Assembly: GCA_902795255.1 (NCBI GenBank)
Contig: CADBKS010000136.1
Span: 1 to 10,207 of the forward strand
Reading direction: 5' to 3'
DNA length: 10,207 nucleotides
DNA from: an uncultured Chloroflexota bacterium
Lineage (GTDB): Bacteria > Chloroflexota > Anaerolineae > Anaerolineales > Anaerolineaceae
The notes below the pieces were generated by a model. It saw only the letters and a program-made list of their open reading frames with translations. It did no database searches and had not been told where the DNA came from. Shown here in pieces: positions 6,440-10,207 of the stretch. Each line of letters starts with the position of its first letter. Position 1 is the stretch's first letter. A program made the translations under genes and the position numbers.

Positions 6440-7788
6440 TTTCCCGGAGAATTTTCCCGCTGCCGGTTCGCCGATGATATGGCTGATGCCCTGCTGCTTG
6501 CCAGAATTTCTTTCCCCTTGCCGTCAAAGACCATGATGAATTCACTGCCGGTCAGCTCAGCGGCTTTCTGCAGAAATTCCCGTGTGCGGCATTCCGGCAC
6601 GCGGCTGTAAAGGTCCGCGATCCGTCCGGAATAGTAAACGCCCCATTGTTCTGCCTCCTGTTTTGATGTGGAGACTTCCCGGCGGCTGTTCTCCAGGCGT
6701 GCGGTAATAATGTCCAGACTTTCCTGATTGGATCGGGAAATACGGGAGATATTCCCCAGCAGCTGATAGCCGATGAGGAGGATAAACAGCAGGATCGCGC
6801 CGTTGAGGCCGATCGCTGCAGCGGTTTTGCGCAGACGGGCGGTCTGCCAGAGCTTTTGCTGTATTTCTGTCAGTTCATGGTCCCTGCTGTAGATCTCGCC
6901 CCAGTGGACCCAGAGGATCAGTCCGGTCATGCATAACAGGATGAACCCGGCGGAGATCATGATGCAGCTGCGGATGTAGCCGTCGCTCTCGATCGGATTC
7001 AGCAGGATGATGGCTTTCGCGGACCGGTCAAACGCCCTGAGGTCTTCATAAGCGGCGGAGTATGATTTTCTTCCGATCGTCAGATCGGCTTTTTGGGCGC
7101 TGATATCTTCGTTTGTGATCCCCAGGTCCCCGATCGTTTCCGGTGCCCCAAGCGCCGGGGAGGCATAAAGGATGGATGTGTCCCCGTCTTTTTCCTCGAT
7201 CAGTACCAGATTCGCTTCATATAACTGTTCAAAGGTCTTCACGGCCTCCCGGATCAGCTGTTCGTAATTGACGGAAGACTGGTAAACGTCCATTTCCCAC
7301 CAGTCGATGTACCAGAAGTCTCCCCCGATCTTTTTTGCGGAGATCAGGACGGGGTGGGTGTTGTCCGGTTCGCTGATGAGTGTCGTCAGGGTCATGCTTT
7401 CCAGCTGCGTCAGGTCCGGGTTTTCGTTCAAAAGCTCGAAACTCCCCGAAAAATCATCCGGATAGACGATCTGACCGTTTTCGGCCCGCACCACGACCCC
7501 GTCTTCGAAAACGGCGGGCTCGTCATAGTTTTCCCCGCGGATCAGCGGGCTCAGTGCGGTGACCATCATTTCCATGGTGTTTTCGGTCCGTTCCCGGAAT
7601 TCCGCCCCAAGCGTGTCGATATTGTCCTGAACATGGTTCAGCGTTTCGATCATCCCGTTGATTTTCAGCTCCGCCTGAGAGGTGACTTTCATGTAAGAAA
7701 GGATGTTGGTGTATAAAGTGATCCCGACAAAAACGCACAGCAGCAGGATCAGGACGATAAAGGTGATGAGGGTCTTATGTTTTTTCAT
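6427..7788 (-). CDS. Sensor and membrane N-terminal part of the frameshifted MscS-type gene
   Basis: The frame can be opened from a GTG at 7869, but I place the start at the ATG at 7788: the protein then begins MKKHK and goes directly into a membrane span (residues about 5-28), as such proteins do, and the 27 codons before it have unlike codon use. Neither start has a convincing ribosome site. A large extracytoplasmic region follows (about 29-271, with a Cache-like pattern around DFWYIDWWEMDVYQSS), a second span (about 274-296) and a third (about 322-344). A second outside segment has a coiled-coil-like stretch and the Cache-like FIMVFDGKGKEILASS. After this the frame drifts into unrelated residues and stops at 6427, while the downstream frame continues the domain (GISHIIGEPAAGKFSGK). 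The two halves are therefore one protein of about 930 residues. Sensor class and ligand are inferred only. Confidence 0.8.
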   Translation of the reverse strand: MKKHKTLITFIVLILLLCVFVGITLYTNILSYMKVTSQAELKINGMIETLNHVQDNIDTLGAEFRERTENTMEMMVTALSPLIRGENYDEPAVFEDGVVVRAENGQIVYPDDFSGSFELLNENPDLTQLESMTLTTLISEPDNTHPVLISAKKIGGDFWYIDWWEMDVYQSSVNYEQLIREAVKTFEQLYEANLVLIEEKDGDTSILYASPALGAPETIGDLGITNEDISAQKADLTIGRKSYSAAYEDLRAFDRSAKAIILLNPIESDGYIRSCIMISAGFILLCMTGLILWVHWGEIYSRDHELTEIQQKLWQTARLRKTAAAIGLNGAILLFILLIGYQLLGNISRISRSNQESLDIITARLENSRREVSTSKQEAEQWGVYYSGRIADLYSRVPECRTREFLQKAAELTGSEFIMVFDGKGKEILASSRASAISSANRQRENSPGKCFR

Positions 7789-7897
7789 GGCCGGTCCGTG
7801 AGGAAAAGAATTCTTTCTTGAAATGATGTAAACAGCAGCAGTCCGGAGCGGTAAACGCGTCATGATCACGCGCGCTTCCCGCCCCTGTAATGCTTCA

Positions 7898-7906
7898 ATT
7901 TTAGCA
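7898..7906 (-). promoter_or_regulatory. Candidate extended -10 promoter for the sensor-MscS gene
   Basis: The minus strand carries TGC-TAAAAT (7898-7906), an extended -10 element, about 110 bases before the ATG at 7788. No good -35 hexamer stands at 16-18 bases (TCACGC region). The leader contains a perfect 12-bp palindrome AAAGAATTCTTT (7805-7816). If this promoter is not used, the gene would depend on readthrough from the peptidase gene. Confidence 0.33.
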
Positions 7907-7910
7907 TATT

Positions 7911-7958
7911 ATCGTCTGGCGCGTGAGCTTATTCATCCGCACCGGCGAATCAGACGAT
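7911..7958. repeat. Inverted repeat between the peptidase and sensor-MscS genes
   Basis: ATCGTCTG (7911-7918) and CAGACGAT (7951-7958) are perfect complements across a 32-base gap, with a small inner match ATTC/GAAT. It sits just after the peptidase stop and just upstream of the candidate promoter. No T-run follows on the minus strand, so it is not an ordinary terminator; an operator or mRNA processing hairpin is possible. Confidence 0.33.
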
Positions 7959-7972
7959 GGGTGCCTCTTCAG

Positions 7973-10087
7973 TTATTTCACCGGGAAGATCACTTCGATC
8001 GAATCATTGTCCACGGTAAAGGAATATTCCCGGTCAGGGGTTTCGGATGCTGAATAGTATTTCGTCTTTGACTGGGTATCGTCTGTTTTCGTGCGGTACG
8101 GATCCTCGGCGATCAGCATCAGCTTCAGTGTGTGCCCTTCTGCCACTGTGTAGGCGTTCTGGGAAAGGCAGATCGTGTAATCGTAAAATCGTCCCGCGTC
8201 CAGTTCCGAATCTTCCGTGTATTCAGACGCATCGCATCCCGATCCCGGATTGTGCAGATCGGTCCAGCCGTATGCAAAGATCCTGACATCTGTTGACGAC
8301 GGGACGAATTCGGTGATGTTCCGCGGTGCGAGTCCGCCGCCGGGATCGTAAGTGCCGATCGTTTTGACCGGTAAGAGGTCATTAATGCGGCTCCTGGTCA
8401 GATAGGCTTTGAAGACATTTCCCTCCTCCACGGTATCCAGAAGGACAGCGGTGACCATCAGACGCTCCTGTTCCGGGTCATTGGCGAGCAGTTTCACATG
8501 AACTTCCGGAGCTCCGAAAATCGTTGTGCCCGCGGGGACATCAAGCGGATAAACGGCGGCATAAGGCTCTTCCATACCCGTATAAAATACTTCCTTTTCC
8601 TCGTTCGGTGCAATGAACCGCTTGTAGAAATCACTGTGATCGCCGTTCCGGATCTGCGTAAGGCCGGAGCTGTTCACGGCCGCCGAGGTAAGGAAGCGGC
8701 CGGCTTTCCATTCGTCATAAAAGCTGTACGTTCCGTCGATATTGCTCTGGACGGTGACTTCCGGCCAATTTTCGGATCCGTTTTCGACGCCGTAAAGATA
8801 ATGGGAGAGCCACTGGTTAAGGAGCTCATCAAACAGCTGACCGCCCGTCATGGTGCCGAACAGATCCGTATGCCCGTTCTGGTGAAACACGAGCTTCACA
8901 TTTTGTCCGGCATTTTTGAAGGCCTGATACATCAGTACGGCCTGCCTAGCCTGGACGTTGAAATCGTTCAGCCCCTGAATGATCAGCGCGGAACAGCTGA
9001 TGGATCCGGAGTCCCGGGTATAATCCATCGCTTCCCAGATCGGGGCGTAGTTTCCGTTGGCTTCCAGCTGATCCCTGTCGATCTGCCATAGTACGGAACC
9101 GTAATCATCTCTGGGGACAAGCCAGCCGTCATCTTCAAATAGTCCGCCGGCATTTATGGAGGCCAGAATATCATTGTAATGGATCGTATCCGTCAGCGGG
9201 ATCCCCTGCGAATTGGTGTATTCGTACCAGCTGGCAATACCCGCGACCGGGATGATGGTCTTCAGCCCTTCGACGCCTGTCACGGCAACTTCAAAAGGAA
9301 GCGTGCCGCCATAGGAGCGTCCGGTCATGGCGACATTGCCATTGCACCATTCCGCTTTTATTTCGATATTCCCTTGCCGGTCTGTGTAGGCAGGACGGCT
9401 GCCGGTGAGCCATTCGATCACATTTTTCTGCGCGTCCCGTTCGGGGGGCAGCCCGCACAGTTCATATCCTTCGGAGCCGTAGGTCCCGAGACCGGCAGCT
9501 TCAGCGACCGCGAAACCCCGGACCAGGTAGTAATCATATCTGGAGGTGTTGTAATACCCGTCCTCCCCGGACACGGGGACCTTGTAGATCCAGCCGCTGG
9601 GATCCGCCTGCGCGGCGGCTTCAGACGTGGTGAGTGTGCCTGCGGGCTCCCGTTTGCTGCCGGGCTCATAAAGCTTAGTGTAATCGAAGCTTTTTTCAGC
9701 GTAAGGATAACCGGAATATCCTTCCCCATCGTCATACGTGCCCGCAACATAGGGTGTCGGGTCAAAAATCACGGCGGCTTTGTATTTTCCTTCTGCCGCG
9801 GCCCGGGGAACCTGCATAAAGACTTTGACCAGATCCGCCATGCCGTCCCCATCGGTATCATGGTCTGTCTCGACGTAAACCACAAAGCGCAGGATCTCAC
9901 TTTCGGCATTCGGGACGGATGGGGCGGAATAATTCAGGATCGGCATGGCCATCCCGTTTTCAAAAAACGGGACTGCGCGGTCCGCAGCCGCATCAGTCTC
10001 TTCGGACATCTGAAAACCGGCTGCTGTTGGAATTCCGGAAAACAGCAGCATTAGGATCAAAAAGAACATCAGAAGCTTTTTATGCAT
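7973..10087 (-). CDS. Secreted S15-family peptidase, Xaa-Pro dipeptidyl-peptidase-like
   Basis: A 704-residue alpha/beta-hydrolase of peptidase family S15 (PepX/CocE type), which typically removes X-Pro dipeptides from the N-termini of peptides. A Sec signal is clear: MHKKLLMFFLILMLLFSG with a small-residue end near residue 24. The catalytic residues are visible: Ser258 in TGRSYGGT, Asp375 in QGLNDFNV and His406 in QNGHTDLF. The GVEGLKTIIPVAGIASWYEY stretch after the nucleophile and the DTDGDGMADLVKVFMQVPR stretch (77-95) are family hallmarks. The C-terminal jelly-roll domain covers about 490-704 (APEVHVKLLAND; GHTLKLMLIAEDPY; ending SIEVIFPVK). The start is supported by AGAGG (10096-10100) 8 bases before the ATG. 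It is a single-enzyme unit that probably feeds peptide uptake. Related esterases share the fold, so the exact substrate is not certain. Confidence 0.92.
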   Translation of the reverse strand: MHKKLLMFFLILMLLFSGIPTAAGFQMSEETDAAADRAVPFFENGMAMPILNYSAPSVPNAESEILRFVVYVETDHDTDGDGMADLVKVFMQVPRAAAEGKYKAAVIFDPTPYVAGTYDDGEGYSGYPYAEKSFDYTKLYEPGSKREPAGTLTTSEAAAQADPSGWIYKVPVSGEDGYYNTSRYDYYLVRGFAVAEAAGLGTYGSEGYELCGLPPERDAQKNVIEWLTGSRPAYTDRQGNIEIKAEWCNGNVAMTGRSYGGTLPFEVAVTGVEGLKTIIPVAGIASWYEYTNSQGIPLTDTIHYNDILASINAGGLFEDDGWLVPRDDYGSVLWQIDRDQLEANGNYAPIWEAMDYTRDSGSISCSALIIQGLNDFNVQARQAVLMYQAFKNAGQNVKLVFHQNGHTDLFGTMTGGQLFDELLNQWLSHYLYGVENGSENWPEVTVQSNIDGTYSFYDEWKAGRFLTSAAVNSSGLTQIRNGDHSDFYKRFIAPNEEKEVFYTGMEEPYAAVYPLDVPAGTTIFGAPEVHVKLLANDPEQERLMVTAVLLDTVEEGNVFKAYLTRSRINDLLPVKTIGTYDPGGGLAPRNITEFVPSSTDVRIFAYGWTDLHNPGSGCDASEYTEDSELDAGRFYDYTICLSQNAYTVAEGHTLKLMLIAEDPYRTKTDDTQSKTKYYSASETPDREYSFTVDNDSIEVIFPVK

Positions 10088-10095
10088 TCGGGGCG

Positions 10096-10100
10096 CCTCT
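10096..10100 (-). promoter_or_regulatory. Ribosome binding site of the secreted peptidase
   Basis: AGAGG on the minus strand, 8 bases before the ATG at 10087. It supports the start that keeps the signal peptide intact. Confidence 0.7.
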
Positions 10101-10158
10101 CGCTGATTGGAATTTCATCGCTGCGGGACCGGGGGGAGCTTTGCCGGACCGCGCACGG

Positions 10159-10205
10159 CAGCTGTTTCGGTTTGTGCTGTTGTATTTTTGATCCCGGAAC
10201 AGCTG
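10159..10205. repeat. Inverted repeat upstream of the peptidase gene
   Basis: CAGCTGTTTCGG (10159-10170) and CCGGAACAGCTG (10194-10205) pair over 12 positions with one G-T wobble, loop 23. It lies 70-120 bases before the peptidase start. It could be an operator, or the end of a gene beyond the window edge; the edge prevents a decision. I see no convincing promoter hexamers in 10088-10207. Confidence 0.35.
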
Positions 10206-10207
10206 TT

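Noticed and set aside
6490..6501. Programmed ribosomal frameshifting in the sensor-MscS gene
   Set aside because: No X XXY YYZ slippery heptamer and no obvious stem just downstream; a mutation, slippage in the short AGC/CAG repeat or sequencing error is simpler.
9179..10054. A 291-codon plus-strand open frame
   Set aside because: Antisense to the secreted S15 peptidase; no motif, no ribosome site.
1..10207. CRISPR array, tRNA, insertion sequence or prophage parts
   Set aside because: I searched for spaced direct repeats, cloverleaf arms, transposase and integrase motifs and saw none.

Overview
The window looks like chromosomal DNA from a Gram-positive, gut-type Bacillota (Clostridia or Erysipelotrichia grade). 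This is inferred from Sec signal peptides of the MKK/MHKK type, strong GGGAG/AGAGG ribosome binding sites, Flavodoxin_4-type flavodoxins, a PepX-type S15 peptidase, a MalG-type sugar permease and roughly 50% G+C. I see no tRNA, rRNA, CRISPR array, integrase or transposase, and no clear phage or plasmid function.

Layout. (a) 1-720, plus strand: the 3' end of an ABC sugar-transporter permease, ending at a terminator (747-780) that it shares with the convergent gene. (b) 840-2905, minus strand: a compact unit in the order flavodoxin, aldo/keto reductase (AKR), TetR regulator. A good promoter lies at 2961-2988, with an inverted repeat overlapping its -35 box. (c) 3134-4232, minus strand: a second AKR, this one with an N-terminal signal peptide. 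It is preceded by a 61-codon open frame that looks like the 3' remnant of another gene, and followed by its own terminator. (d) 4231-4821, plus strand: a second flavodoxin whose open frame begins inside what looks like an export linker, with no ribosome binding site. It meets the remnant head to head in a CCATGG, suggesting a rearrangement junction. (e) 4964-7788, minus strand: a large membrane protein combining N-terminal extracytoplasmic sensor-like regions with a C-terminal MscS channel. It is split into two frames by a frameshift near 6490-6501. (f) 7973-10087, minus strand: a secreted S15 Xaa-Pro dipeptidyl-peptidase-like enzyme.

How it fits together. Regions b-d form a redox island with two flavodoxin plus AKR pairs. 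One pair is cytosolic, intact and probably controlled by the TetR protein. The other is apparently directed outside the membrane (AKR with signal peptide, flavodoxin with linker-like N-terminus) and is disrupted. Regions e-f are a surface/envelope module: a sensor-gated or osmotic channel and a secreted peptidase, 100-200 bases apart with no clear terminator between them.

The most notable items are the sensor-MscS architecture and its frameshift, the signal-peptide-bearing AKR, and the head-to-head junction at about 4230. Nothing here proves a wholly new system; the exported flavodoxin/AKR pair comes closest.
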